Shown here in pieces: positions 46,273 to 55,570 of a DNA stretch of 64,000 nucleotides. Below the pieces are notes generated by a model. The model had not been told where the DNA came from and ran no database searches. It worked only from the letters and a program-made list of their open reading frames with translations. The DNA is taken from NCBI RefSeq assembly GCF_005484805.1, contig NZ_CP039432.1, positions 4,092,001 to 4,156,000 of the forward strand. Direction: 5' to 3'. Origin of the DNA: Rhodococcus sp. SGAir0479. GTDB taxonomy: Bacteria; Actinomycetota; Actinomycetes; Mycobacteriales; Mycobacteriaceae. The position numbers and the translations under genes are program-made. The number at the start of each line of letters is the position of its first letter. The stretch's first letter is position 1.

Positions 46273-46327
46273 GAACGGGAATTCACGGCACGGTTCGGTC
46301 TCGAAAGCGTGACGTGAGTTCCCGTTC
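46273..46327. terminator. Long inverted repeat at the end of the ABC operon
   Basis: GAACGGGAATTCAC (46273-46286) pairs with GTGAGTTCCCGTTC (46314-46327) with one mismatch and a 27-base loop. It lies 12 bases past the permease stop and 34 bases before fadD15. It may be the terminator of the ABC operon or an operator for fadD15. Confidence 0.6.
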
Positions 46328-46338
46328 GGTGCCCCCGG

Positions 46339-47964
46339 TCAGCGCAGGTCACGACGTCGCAACGCGGCCAGCCCGACGGCCAGTAGGCCCGCGGCGAGCA
46401 GCAGCAGCCACGCGATCGGCGTCGCGGTGAACGCGCCCCCGGGCAGCCGCGGCAGGTGCAGGAACGGCACGAGGTCGAGCAGCGGCTGCGGGAGGTCGGC
46501 GACCATCCCGAACACGTAGAGCGTCATCATGGCCGCGAACACCACCCACGCGGTGGGGGCGAGACGCGGCGCGAGTCCGAACAGCGCGACGGTGACACCG
46601 GTGAGCAGCCACACTCCCGGCACCTGCACCAGCGCGGCGGCGAGGACGCGCGGGACCTGCCCACCGACGTCGTCGATCGACAGGCCGTACGCGACGCCGG
46701 CCGCGAGCCCCGCCACGGTGAGCGCGACCGCCGGGCCGGCGAGCGCGAACCCGACGTGACTCATCGCCCACCGCGGACGCCCGACCGCCGCGGCCAGCAC
46801 GGACTCCGCCCGCCCCGATTCCTCCTCGTCGTGCAGTTGCAGGGTCGCGGAGATCGAGTAGGCCCCGGCGACGAGCCCGAAGATCGTGAAGCCGAGCGCG
46901 ATGAAGGAGTCCTCGATCGCCTGGGCGCCGCCGAGCCGGGCGAGGGCCGCGAGGACGATCTCGCTGTTGCCCAGCTGATCGCTCACCCCGTGAGCGGCGC
47001 TGCCGATCACCAGCGCGAAGACGGTCAGGCCCACCGTCCACGCGGCGAGCGGTCCGCGCTGCGTCCGCCAGGCCAGTCCGAGGGGACCGGAGAGCGTCGG
47101 GGGCGAGGCGCCGGGGCCGGGACGCTCGGCGACGAGGCCGGCGCCCAGATCGCGCCCGGCGAGCAGCCGGTAGGCGACCGCGACCAGGACCGCCGTGGCG
47201 GCCACGGGCAGGATCAGCACCCACCACCGCTCGTCGGCGTAGGGGCGCAGCTGCTGCGACCAGCCGATGGGGGACAACCACGACAGTGTGCCCGAACCGG
47301 CATCGCCGACGGCACGCAGCAGGAAGGCGACCGCGAGTACGCCGAAGGACAGGCCCCGGGCGAGGCGGGCACTCGTGCTGACCTGGGCCGCCACCGCGGC
47401 GACACCGATGAAGACGGCACCGGCGGCAAGCACCGCCGCCCCGAAAGCGGTTGCGCCACTGCCGCCGAGCCCGATCGCGGACAGCCCCAGCGTGCCCACG
47501 ACGGCGCTGACGACCGCACCGGTCGCCGCGACGAGCAGCGCCGCGGTCAGGCTCGCGTAGCGGCCCACCGCCGTCGACTCGAGCAGTTCGGTGCGGCCGG
47601 TCTCCTCCTCGGTCCTGGTGTGCCGGACGACGGTGAGGATGACGGCGACGGCGAGGAAGGTGAACAGGTAACCCGCGCGCCAGGCCGTCAACGCACCGAC
47701 ACCGGATCCGAAAATAGGCCCTACCAAAGCTATTTCGGACTTGATGGCCGCGGTGGACGCTGCGAAGGCGGCGCGCTCGGCCGCGGAGCCGTACAGGCCC
47801 TGGATCGCCCTGCCGTAGACGACCGGGAGCAGCCCGACGACGACCGACCACAGTGGCAGGACCACACGGTCGCGCCGCAGGGCCAGGCGCACCAGCGCCG
47901 CGGTACCGGCGAAGGGAGACCGGGCCGGGGCCGTCGCGACGGGCGGCGGCGCGGTGGTGGTCAT
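46339..47964 (-). CDS. ABC transporter permease (exporter-type)
   Basis: 541 residues with about 12 membrane segments in two similar halves, the layout of large ABC-2-type exporter permeases seen in tetronasin/polyketide-antibiotic resistance transporters. Both halves contain an Arg/Glu-rich loop after the second membrane segment ([22 protein letters not shown] and [19 protein letters not shown]), a repeated motif of this type. The start overlaps the ATPase stop (ATGA). Together with the ATPase it should export a hydrophobic compound, sensed by the TetR gene upstream. Confidence 0.9.
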   Translation of the reverse strand: MTTTAPPPVATAPARSPFAGTAALVRLALRRDRVVLPLWSVVVGLLPVVYGRAIQGLYGSAAERAAFAASTAAIKSEIALVGPIFGSGVGALTAWRAGYLFTFLAVAVILTVVRHTRTEEETGRTELLESTAVGRYASLTAALLVAATGAVVSAVVGTLGLSAIGLGGSGATAFGAAVLAAGAVFIGVAAVAAQVSTSARLARGLSFGVLAVAFLLRAVGDAGSGTLSWLSPIGWSQQLRPYADERWWVLILPVAATAVLVAVAYRLLAGRDLGAGLVAERPGPGASPPTLSGPLGLAWRTQRGPLAAWTVGLTVFALVIGSAAHGVSDQLGNSEIVLAALARLGGAQAIEDSFIALGFTIFGLVAGAYSISATLQLHDEEESGRAESVLAAAVGRPRWAMSHVGFALAGPAVALTVAGLAAGVAYGLSIDDVGGQVPRVLAAALVQVPGVWLLTGVTVALFGLAPRLAPTAWVVFAAMMTLYVFGMVADLPQPLLDLVPFLHLPRLPGGAFTATPIAWLLLLAAGLLAVGLAALRRRDLR

Positions 47965-48860
47965 ACCCGCACCTCCTCGGACAGTTCGTAGTGCCGCAGG
48001 AACAGCTCCTCGAGCGTCGGCGGTGTGCTGACCAGACTGCGGACGCCGGTGTCGCCCAGCGTCCGGATCAGCGTCCCGAGGCTGTCGGCGTCGACCTGGC
48101 AGTGCAGGGTCCGGCCGTCGAACTGCACGTCGTCCACCCCGGGGATCCGGTGCAGATCGCCCGGGTCGCCGGTCAGTTCGGCCGTGATGGTGGTTCGACT
48201 CAGGTGACGCATCGAGGCGATCGAACCGCTCTCGACGGCCCGGCCCGCGCGGATGATGGTCACCTTCTCGCACAGCGCGTCCACCTCCGACAGGATGTGG
48301 CTCGACAGCAGTACGGTCACGCCTCGGGCACCGGCCTCGGTGATGCAGTCGCGAAACACCTTCTCCATCAACGGGTCGAGCCCCGATGTGGGCTCGTCCA
48401 GCAGGAGTAGGCGGGCATTCGACGAGAAGGCCGAGATCACCGCCACCTTCTGCCGGTTGCCCTTCGAGTACGACCGGGCCTTCTTGTGCGGATCGAGGTC
48501 GAACCGCTCGATCAGGTCGGCGCGCCGGGTGGCGTCGAGCCCGCCGCGCATTCGTGCGAGCAGATCGATGATCTCGCCGCCGGTGAGCGACGGCCACAGT
48601 GTCACATCCCCTGGTACGTAGGCGATGTCGCGGTGCAGTTCGACGGCGTCGCGCCACGCGTCCCGGCCGAGCAGCGTCGCGCGCCCGCTGTCGGCGTGCA
48701 ACAGCCCGAGCAGAACCCGGATGGTGGTGGACTTCCCGGCACCGTTGGGGCCGAGGAATCCGTGCACCTCGCCCTCGCCGACGCTCAGGTCCAACCGGTC
48801 CAGTGCACGCGTGGTGCCGAACGACTTGGTGAGCTTCTCGACTTCGATGATGGTGGTCAT
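47961..48860 (-). CDS. ABC transporter ATP-binding protein
   Basis: 299 residues. Walker [10 protein letters not shown], signature [11 protein letters not shown] (a variant of LSGGQ), Walker [15 protein letters not shown] and H-loop [13 protein letters not shown]-terminal domain of about 80 residues follows, as in drug-resistance ATPases. It overlaps both the TetR gene upstream and the permease downstream by 4 bases, giving a three-gene coupled operon. Substrate unknown; an antibiotic-type compound is the usual case. Confidence 0.95.
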   Translation of the reverse strand: MTTIIEVEKLTKSFGTTRALDRLDLSVGEGEVHGFLGPNGAGKSTTIRVLLGLLHADSGRATLLGRDAWRDAVELHRDIAYVPGDVTLWPSLTGGEIIDLLARMRGGLDATRRADLIERFDLDPHKKARSYSKGNRQKVAVISAFSSNARLLLLDEPTSGLDPLMEKVFRDCITEAGARGVTVLLSSHILSEVDALCEKVTIIRAGRAVESGSIASMRHLSRTTITAELTGDPGDLHRIPGVDDVQFDGRTLHCQVDADSLGTLIRTLGDTGVRSLVSTPPTLEELFLRHYELSEEVRV

Positions 48861-49519
48861 GCCGTCTCCTCGGACGGTGAGTGTTGGATGTAGGCGTCGA
48901 GCATCGTCGGGTCGGTGAACAGACCCTCGGTGTAGAGCTCGAGGGCGGGCAGCATGACCTCGTCGGTCAGGTCGGTGATCGCGCGGCCGTAGTCGACGGA
49001 ACCGTCCGCGTCGACGCGCATCTGCAGAAACAGCAGTGTGGACCCGAGGCTCTGCATCGCGAGGTACCGAGCCCGGGCCCGGGGGTCGCGGCTGGGCCGG
49101 ACGCGGCCCTGGGCCACGGCGTCCTCGAGATAGCTCTCGACTCCGGCGACCATGTGCTCGAAGAGGGAGACCGCGAGCTCGCCACCCGCCTGGAAGGACC
49201 GCACGAGGTATGCCACCAGCGGTGCGTACCGCTCGATCCGGCTGAGTGAGAAGAGCATTCGCGCCGGTCCCGCGGCGGTGAGTACCTCCCGCTTCTCGGT
49301 GACGATGACCGCGAGGACGTGATCGTCGCACACCGCCCGCAGCCCCTGTTTGGAGCCGAAGTGATGGTTGACCAGACCGGGCGAGACTCCGGCCGTGGCC
49401 GCGACCGCGCGCACGCCGGCGTCGAACCCCTGTTCGCCGAACACCCGGATCGCCGCGTCGCGGATCCGGGCGCGGGTGGTCAGGTCCTGGTCGGGAGGAA
49501 CCGCCGTGGCTGAACACAT
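48857..49519 (-). CDS. TetR-family regulator of the ABC exporter
   Basis: 220 residues. TetR HTH at about 15-62: [48 protein letters not shown]. The ligand domain has [25 protein letters not shown]-like text seen in exporter-linked TetR proteins. ATG 49519 lies inside a palindrome (TGAACACATGTTCA) and no ribosome site is visible upstream, so the message may be leaderless; an in-frame TTG at 49525 is the alternative. It heads the operon with the ABC exporter and probably represses it. Confidence 0.9.
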   Translation of the reverse strand: MCSATAVPPDQDLTTRARIRDAAIRVFGEQGFDAGVRAVAATAGVSPGLVNHHFGSKQGLRAVCDDHVLAVIVTEKREVLTAAGPARMLFSLSRIERYAPLVAYLVRSFQAGGELAVSLFEHMVAGVESYLEDAVAQGRVRPSRDPRARARYLAMQSLGSTLLFLQMRVDADGSVDYGRAITDLTDEVMLPALELYTEGLFTDPTMLDAYIQHSPSEETA

Positions 49520-49544
49520 GTTCAAAGCGTTGCTCGGGTGTTCA
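49511..49544. promoter_or_regulatory. TetR operator overlapping the start codon
   Basis: TGAACA (49511-49516), CA, TGTTCA (49519-49524) form an inverted repeat that contains the tetR ATG. A second TGTTCAA begins at 49539, exactly 20 bases after the first TGTTCAA. Confidence 0.6.
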
Positions 49545-49608
49545 AGCTCCCGCAAGAGTGCCGGTCGCGTCCTGACGAAATCTTGACGGCGCGCTCGCCG
49601 GGCCCGGG

Positions 49609-50481
49609 TCAACCGAGGGCGTCGAGCTGCTCCCACTCGTCGTCACCGAGCTCGATCGCAGCGGCCGCGACGTTCTGCTCGAGGTGGCCGACCGACGACG
49701 TGCCCGGAATCGGGAGGATCGCGGGGGAGCGGCGCAGCAGCCACGCCAACGCGAGCTGACCGGGGGTGCGGCCGTGCTTGTCGGCGAGGGCGGACAGCGG
49801 GCTGCCCGCTCCGGCGAGCCGGCCGTACGCCAACGGGAACCACGGGATGAAGGCGATCCCGTGCGCGGTGCAGTAGTCGAGCACGTCCTCGGACGCCCGG
49901 TCGGCGAGGTTGAAGCGGTTCTGCACGGACACCACGGGGGTGATGGCGGAGACGGCCTCGATCTCGGCGACCGTGACCTCGGACAGTCCGATGTGACGCA
50001 CGAGGCCCTCGTCCTGCATCGCCTTCAGTTCGCCGATCTGCTCGGCGAGCGGCACCTGTGGATCGATGCGGTGCAGCTGGAGCAGGTCGATGCGGTCGAG
50101 TCCGAGGTGCCGCAGATTGAGCAGTGTCTGCTGGCGCAGGTACTCGGGGCGGCCGATCGGCGCCCACTTGCCCGGCCCCTGGTTGGACGAGCCCACCTTG
50201 GACCCGATCACCAGGTTCTCCGGGTACGGGTGCAGGGCGGCCCGGATCAGCTCGTCGGTGACGAACGGGCCGTAGACGTCGGCGGTGTCGATGAAGGTGA
50301 CCCCGAGTTCGACGGCACGCCGCAGGACTCGCAGCGCCTCGGCGCGGTCGCGGCCCGGGCCCCACGCGCCCGGGCCGGCCAGGTGCATGCTCCCGTAGCC
50401 GAGGCGATTGACCTCGAGGTCACCGCCGATCGCGAACGTGCCGGCCGCGGCCGCGGGGGTGAGAGCAGGGGAAGACGTCAT
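49609..50481 (-). CDS. Aldo/keto reductase
   Basis: 290 residues, TIM-barrel AKR. Motifs include GVTFIDTADVYGPFVTDELI (catalytic Asp and Tyr), KVGSSNQGPGKW (Lys region), LDRIDLLQLHRIDP (the Gln-Leu-His of the catalytic tetrad), HIGLSEVTVAEI and IPGTSSVGHLEQN (NADPH binding). It reduces an aldehyde or ketone with NADPH; substrate unknown. ATG 50481 gives standard length. Divergent from gabD2 across a 206-base gap that should hold both promoters. Confidence 0.93.
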   Translation of the reverse strand: MTSSPALTPAAAAGTFAIGGDLEVNRLGYGSMHLAGPGAWGPGRDRAEALRVLRRAVELGVTFIDTADVYGPFVTDELIRAALHPYPENLVIGSKVGSSNQGPGKWAPIGRPEYLRQQTLLNLRHLGLDRIDLLQLHRIDPQVPLAEQIGELKAMQDEGLVRHIGLSEVTVAEIEAVSAITPVVSVQNRFNLADRASEDVLDYCTAHGIAFIPWFPLAYGRLAGAGSPLSALADKHGRTPGQLALAWLLRRSPAILPIPGTSSVGHLEQNVAAAAIELGDDEWEQLDALG

Positions 50482-50687
50482 CGGGCGATGTCCTTTCGTA
50501 CGGGCCGCTGCGCGGTTCCCGGAAAAACTATCGACTCGCGAGGCGTCGTCCGGCTCCGTCTCGATCACCGGGAGCGCGGGTCCGGGACCCGGCTCCGGAG
50601 GAGGCACGGGCCGATCTCTGTGACCGCGGCCACGGACGGGGTAAGTTGTGTGTAACTCGAAATCTACTCACCAGTAGGAGTACGAAG

Positions 50688-52241
50688 ATGCCTGCTCCGT
50701 CCGCGGCGACGTTCGCCCGCCTCGCCGACCTCATCGCCATTCCGGATGCCGCCGATCGCCCGACGCGGCCGGTTGTCGAGGCGTTCACCGGCCGCGAACT
50801 CGCGACCGTCCCGGTCGGCACCGCGGCCGACGCGGTCGCCGCCGTCGAGCGGGCGCGGGCCGCGCAGAAGGCGTGGGAGAAGCGGTCTCCGGCCGAGCGC
50901 GCCGAGGTGTTCCTCCGCTACCGCGACCTGGTCCTCGAGCACAAGGAAGCGCTCATGGACATGGCCCAAGCCGAGACGGGCAAGTCCCGGGCCTCCGCGC
51001 AGGAGGAGGTCCTCGACATCGCGATGACCTCCCGGTATTACGCGCGCCTGGCTCCGAAACTGCTGCGTCCCAAGCGAGTCCAGGGCATGCTGCCGGGGCT
51101 GACGAAGACCGTCGTCCGGCACCACGCCAAGGGCGTCGTCGGCGTCATCTCGCCGTGGAACTACCCGATGACGCTCGCGGTGTCGGATGCGATCGCCGCG
51201 CTGCTGGCCGGCAACGCCGTGGTGATCAAGCCCGACAGCCAGACGCCGTACTGCGCGCTCGCGTGCGCCGAACTGCTGTACCAGGCAGGTCTGCCCCGGG
51301 AACTGTTCGCGGTGGTGCCCGGCCCCGGGTCCGTCGTCGGCACCGCGCTGGTGGAGAACACCGACTACCTGATGTTCACCGGCTCGACCGCGACCGGACG
51401 CCTGCTCGCCGAGCAGGCCGGGCGCCGGCTGATCGGCTTCTCGGCCGAACTGGGCGGCAAGAACCCGATGATCGTCACCGCGGGCGCGAACCTGCGCGAG
51501 GTGTGCGACGCCGCGGTCCGGGCGTGCTTCTCGAACTCCGGCCAGCTGTGCATCTCCGTCGAACGCATCTACGTCGAGGACGCGGTCGCTCCCGAGTTCA
51601 CCCGCCTGTTCGGCGAGCGCGTCCGGAACATGACGGTGGCCCCCGGCTACGAGTTCGGCATCGAGATGGGCAGCCTCGTCTCCGAGGGGCAGGTCAAGAC
51701 CGTGTCCGGGCACGTCGAGGACGCGGTCGCCAAGGGCGCCACGGTGGTCGCGGGCGGCAAGGCGCGGCCGGACCTGGGCCCGCTGTTCTACGAGCCGACG
51801 GTGTTGACCGACGTCACCGACGAGATGGAGTGCTACGCGAACGAGACCTTCGGACCGCTGGTCTCGATCTACCCGGTGGCCGACGTCGAGGAGGCCGTCG
51901 CGCGGGCGAACGACACCGAGTACGGGCTGAACGCGAGCGTCTGGGCCGGCAGCCACGCCGAGGGCGAGGCCATCGCGGCCCGCGTCATGGCCGGCACCGT
52001 CAACGTCGACGAGGGCTACGGCCCCACCTGGGGCAGCACCGCGGCGCCGATGGGCGGCATGGGCGTGTCCGGGGTGGGGCGCCGGCACGGCGCCGAGGGA
52101 CTGCTCAAGTACACCGAGGTGCAGACCGTCGCGACCACCCGCGTCGTCAACCTGGGCGGTCCGCGTTGGCTGCCGGCCAAGGTGTGGGCCAAGCTCATGC
52201 CGCCGTTCATCAAGGCGCTGAAGTACGTGCCGGGACGCTGA
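50688..52241 (+). CDS. gabD2: Succinate-semialdehyde dehydrogenase (GabD2-like)
   Basis: 517 residues, aldehyde dehydrogenase. Cofactor region GVVGVISPWNYPMTLAVSDAIAALLAGNAVVIKPD, catalytic Glu in SAELGGKNPMIV, nucleophile Cys288 in NSGQLCISVERIYV, and ETFGPLVSIYPV are clear. It resembles M. tuberculosis GabD2 (Rv1731, 518 residues), which oxidises succinate semialdehyde to succinate with NADP. ATG 50688 follows AGGAG by eight bases. A slightly longer C-terminus (WLPAKVWAKLMPPFIKALKYVPGR) is family-specific. Predicted cytosolic. Confidence 0.93.
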   Translation: MPAPSAATFARLADLIAIPDAADRPTRPVVEAFTGRELATVPVGTAADAVAAVERARAAQKAWEKRSPAERAEVFLRYRDLVLEHKEALMDMAQAETGKSRASAQEEVLDIAMTSRYYARLAPKLLRPKRVQGMLPGLTKTVVRHHAKGVVGVISPWNYPMTLAVSDAIAALLAGNAVVIKPDSQTPYCALACAELLYQAGLPRELFAVVPGPGSVVGTALVENTDYLMFTGSTATGRLLAEQAGRRLIGFSAELGGKNPMIVTAGANLREVCDAAVRACFSNSGQLCISVERIYVEDAVAPEFTRLFGERVRNMTVAPGYEFGIEMGSLVSEGQVKTVSGHVEDAVAKGATVVAGGKARPDLGPLFYEPTVLTDVTDEMECYANETFGPLVSIYPVADVEEAVARANDTEYGLNASVWAGSHAEGEAIAARVMAGTVNVDEGYGPTWGSTAAPMGGMGVSGVGRRHGAEGLLKYTEVQTVATTRVVNLGGPRWLPAKVWAKLMPPFIKALKYVPGR

Positions 52242-52319
52242 CGCGGGCCCGTTGCTGGCGGGTGGTTACCTCGGCTAATCAACTCATCCGCTCCGGAGTG
52301 ACCGGTTAGTCTCTTTCGT

Positions 52320-52979
52320 GTGAAAGAAGCAGCCTGGGTGCGCCGGGCACTGGTTGTCGAGGACCAGCCGCTGATGCGCGCGCTCGTTGCCGACGCCCTC
52401 CGCCACGCGGGTTTCGAGGTGCACGACCGGTCCTCGGCGGCGGTGGCGCTCGCGGACTTCGACGAGATCGATCCCGACGTCCTGGTCACCGACATCGATC
52501 TGGGCCGCCGGCCCAACGGCCTGGAAATGGCGACGATCGTCCACGCCCGCGCCCCGCACTGCGCGGTCGTGTTCCTCACGAACTATCCGCGGGCGGGGAT
52601 CGCGCCCGGCGAGGGCGCCCCCGCCGGGTCGGTCTTCCTCGACAAGACCGCGCTCGAGACCGTCGCGGATCTGGTGGCGGCCGTCGAGTCCGCGCTGGCG
52701 GACAAGCCGGTTGCGCAGGGGCCGCCGCGCGCCGACAGTCCGGACGCCGTCCTGGACCGGCTGACCCGCACACAGCTCGACGTGTTGCGGTGCATCGCGC
52801 TCGGCTGGTCCAACGCCGAGATCGCCCGGCGGCGGGAATCGAGTGTGCGCAGCGTCGAGAAGATGGTCACGCGCACCTTCGACGCCCTGGGCGTGAACCA
52901 CAGTCCCGAACTCAATCCGCGGGTGGCCGCGTCGCAGCTGTACGTCCGCCGCTTCGGCATGCCGACGGAGATCGGTTGA
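52320..52979 (+). CDS. Two-component response regulator, NarL/LuxR type
   Basis: 219 residues. A receiver domain at about 8-125 has ALVVEDQP, phosphoacceptor Asp in LVTDIDLG and Lys in FLDKTA. A LuxR HTH at about 145-200 reads LTRTQLDVLRCIALGWSNAEIARRRESSVRSVEKMVTRTFDALGV. GTG 52320 has no obvious ribosome site; GTG 52338 is another possible start. The kinase gene follows with an overlapping TTGA, so the pair is coupled. Targets are not identifiable. Confidence 0.92.
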   Translation: MKEAAWVRRALVVEDQPLMRALVADALRHAGFEVHDRSSAAVALADFDEIDPDVLVTDIDLGRRPNGLEMATIVHARAPHCAVVFLTNYPRAGIAPGEGAPAGSVFLDKTALETVADLVAAVESALADKPVAQGPPRADSPDAVLDRLTRTQLDVLRCIALGWSNAEIARRRESSVRSVEKMVTRTFDALGVNHSPELNPRVAASQLYVRRFGMPTEIG

Positions 52980-54688
52980 GCCGGCGGCTGTCCTGGCTGG
53001 CCCGGATCGGCGGCGACGCGGCCGTCACACGGTGGTCGTGGCTGCTGACCGCACCCTTCGCGGTCACCGTCATGGGCAGCTACATCTCGGCGCGGGGGCC
53101 GCGGGACTGGCCCACGTGCTTCAGCGTCGCGGTGGTGGTGCACCTGGTCATGGGGATCGCCCTGCTGATCGCGTGGCTGACGTTCCTGCGCCCGGGCCGC
53201 CGCCGCTCCCGTCCGGCCGTCGCGCTGGCCTTCTTCGGTGCGCTGGGCGGCTCGCGGCCGCTCCTGTTCGACGCCCTGCTGGCGGCCCAGGGCCTGCCGA
53301 CCGATTCGCGGCCCCTCGGGACCCGCTTGCTGATCAACGTCACCGCGGTCGTCATCGCGCTGTCGCTGATCGCGATCACCGTGGACTCGGTGCACCGGCA
53401 CGACGCGGTGATGCGGCGGCTGCGGACCGCCCGCGCCGCGCTCGTCGAACGGCGGCGCTCCGACGAGGAGTATCTCGCCGGGCTCGCGCGCCGCTGTGCC
53501 GACGACCTGTCCGCGCGCATCGACGCCGCGCTGACGAGCATCGACCCGACCACGATGGATCGGGAGGGCGGCGCGCGCCTGCTGCGGGGCATCTCCGAGG
53601 ACATCGTCCGGCCGATGAGCCACGCGCTGTTCGACGACGTCACCCCCGCGCCCGAACCCGTCGTCGAGGTGCCCACGCTCACGTGGCGTGATCGCCGGCG
53701 CGGCGTGCTGCAGGCGGTGCGCCCGGTGTCGCTGACCGTGCCCGTGCTGCTGTACACCGCCGTCATCCTCTCGTTCCTGGTGACCGGCTACGGCGCCCGC
53801 GAGACCGTGCTGCAGGTGATCGGCGTCCTGGTGACGTGCGTGGTGGGCAATGCGGTCGTCGCGCGCGTCACCACCCCCATCGCCGTCCCGGTCCGCCGCG
53901 TCGCGTCGATGGCGGCGGGCTACAGCGTCGTCGCGGTCGCCACCGCGGCGGTGTTCTGGCTGATCCTCGGCGGCAACGGCTTCCCGCCCGCGTTCGTGGT
54001 CCCCGGCATCGCCTTCTACCCGTTCGCGGCGATGGCGACGTGCCTGATCGTGGCGGCCAACGAGCAGCGCGCCTCGGAGGAGAAGCAGTTGGCCGACGCG
54101 CTCGGGGAGCAGAGCCGCGACGCCGCCGAGGTGCACGCGCGGGTGATCGCGGCCCGGCGGCGGCTCGCGCACGTGCTGCACTCGTCCGTGCAGGGTGAGC
54201 TGGTCGCCACCGCGCTGGCGATGCGCGGTGGACCCGGTGTCGGGGTCGTCGCGGTCGGCGACCTCATCGGCCGCGTGCTCCGCGAGGTGGGGGAGGACCG
54301 GCCGCACGAGGCCGGCTCGGGCGCCGACGCCGAACAGCAGATCACCGAGTTGATCGGGATGTGGTCCGCCGCCGTTCCGGTGACGACCGAGATCGACCCG
54401 CGGGTGTGGTCGCTGCTGTCCGGCAACCCGGTCCGTCTCGACCACGCCGTCGACGTCGTGTCCGAGGGCTTCACCAACGCGATCCGCCACGGCACCGGCG
54501 GCGCGCTGCAGCTGCGGATGACCGTCGACCCCCGAACCTCGGTGATCTGCATCGGAATCCGCTCTCCCGGCCGGGTCGCCCCCGACCGCGGCGCGGGCCT
54601 GGGGCTGGCGTCGCTGTCGAGCCGCGTGGGGACGACCGAACTCGTGGAGGAACCCGAGTCGGTGCTGCTGTCGGTGCGCCTGGACTGA
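52976..54688 (+). CDS. Membrane sensor histidine kinase
   Basis: 570 residues. About four N-terminal membrane segments precede a charged helix (about 145-205), then three to four more membrane segments (about 245-365), a coiled coil (about 365-400) and the histidine region RRRLAHVLHSSVQGELVATALAMR, where the His of LHSS is the likely phosphoacceptor. The ATPase N-box is EGFTNAIRHG and the G-box GAGLGLASL. No extracellular sensor domain is seen; sensing is likely within the membrane. TTG 52976 overlaps the regulator stop (TTGA). Cognate to the preceding response regulator. Confidence 0.88.
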   Translation: MSRRLSWLARIGGDAAVTRWSWLLTAPFAVTVMGSYISARGPRDWPTCFSVAVVVHLVMGIALLIAWLTFLRPGRRRSRPAVALAFFGALGGSRPLLFDALLAAQGLPTDSRPLGTRLLINVTAVVIALSLIAITVDSVHRHDAVMRRLRTARAALVERRRSDEEYLAGLARRCADDLSARIDAALTSIDPTTMDREGGARLLRGISEDIVRPMSHALFDDVTPAPEPVVEVPTLTWRDRRRGVLQAVRPVSLTVPVLLYTAVILSFLVTGYGARETVLQVIGVLVTCVVGNAVVARVTTPIAVPVRRVASMAAGYSVVAVATAAVFWLILGGNGFPPAFVVPGIAFYPFAAMATCLIVAANEQRASEEKQLADALGEQSRDAAEVHARVIAARRRLAHVLHSSVQGELVATALAMRGGPGVGVVAVGDLIGRVLREVGEDRPHEAGSGADAEQQITELIGMWSAAVPVTTEIDPRVWSLLSGNPVRLDHAVDVVSEGFTNAIRHGTGGALQLRMTVDPRTSVICIGIRSPGRVAPDRGAGLGLASLSSRVGTTELVEEPESVLLSVRLD

Positions 54689-54697
54689 ACCGCCCCC

Positions 54698-54739
54698 GCG
54701 CGGGACCGCGATGTCGCAATACCCGAACATCGCCCGCGC
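54698..54739 (+). terminator. Terminator after the histidine kinase
   Basis: GCGCGG (54698-54703) pairs with CCGCGC (54734-54739), and inside it GCGATGT (54708-54714) with ACATCGC (54727-54733). A four-base bulge lies on the left arm and the loop is twelve bases. Confidence 0.6.
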
Positions 54740-54844
54740 CCGATGGACGCCCGTCCATATCGTTCGTCCCGGATGCCACCGGCGAGCCCGTCCGGTCGAG
54801 CAGCAGCCTCGGCGTCCGGTGAACGAGAAGGACGTGATGTCGGT

Positions 54845-55519
54845 ATGGGAAACCCGGTGGCACAGCTGGTTCCGGTCGGCATCGGGATGATCGTCAACCC
54901 CGCGCCCTTCGCGGTCCTGGTCGCGATCCTGCTCTCGGCCCGGGCGCGGACCAACGCCACGCTCTTCACCACGACCGGGATCGCCGCGTCCGCGGTCCTG
55001 ATCGGGGTCACCGCGTTCACCGCCGACGCGAACGTCTCGCCCGGTGCCCACCGGCTCCAGCTGGTCTTCGCGCTGCTGGTCGGACTGGTGTTCGCGGCCC
55101 TCGCGGTGCTCGGCTGGACGAGCCGGCCGCCACGGGGGGAGGCCGCGGTCATGCCGTCGTGGATGGCCCGCCTCGACCGCATGGGCCGCCGGGAGGCGGC
55201 GGCGTCGGGTCTGGCGCTGGCAGTCGTCAACGCCAGGAACCTGCCGCTCGAGCTGCGCGCCGGCGGGCTCATCGCGCAGGCCCGGGTGTCGCCCGCGCAG
55301 GCGGTGCTCTCGAGTGCCGGCGTCGCGGTGCTGGGCGGTGTCGGGCTGATCGCGCTGTCGGTGCTCGCGGCCGTGACCTGCCGACCCGTCGCCGCCGCGC
55401 TCGGGGTCGTGCGCACCGAGTTGATCCAGCACAACGCCACCATCGTGACCGCCGTCTTCGCGCTGCTGGCCGGCGTGCAGCTGGCGCACGTCGTCAGCGC
55501 GGCCACCGCTCTCGGCTGA
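54845..55519 (+). CDS. GAP-family membrane protein (Sap-like)
   Basis: 224 residues with six membrane segments. The start GNPVAQLVPVGIGMIVNPAPFAVLVAILLSARARTNATLF is typical of the GAP (Sap) family, related to LysE-type exporters. In M. tuberculosis Sap moves sulfolipid precursors across the membrane and other members act on glycolipids. The carboxylesterase starts 51 bases later and is probably cotranscribed. ATG 54845 is the only start with family similarity downstream; AAGGA is about 12 bases upstream. Confidence 0.85.
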   Translation: MGNPVAQLVPVGIGMIVNPAPFAVLVAILLSARARTNATLFTTTGIAASAVLIGVTAFTADANVSPGAHRLQLVFALLVGLVFAALAVLGWTSRPPRGEAAVMPSWMARLDRMGRREAAASGLALAVVNARNLPLELRAGGLIAQARVSPAQAVLSSAGVAVLGGVGLIALSVLAAVTCRPVAAALGVVRTELIQHNATIVTAVFALLAGVQLAHVVSAATALG

Positions 55520-55570
55520 CGACTTCCGACAACAACCATTCGTACCGAGCGAGTCGAAGGAGTAACCACC

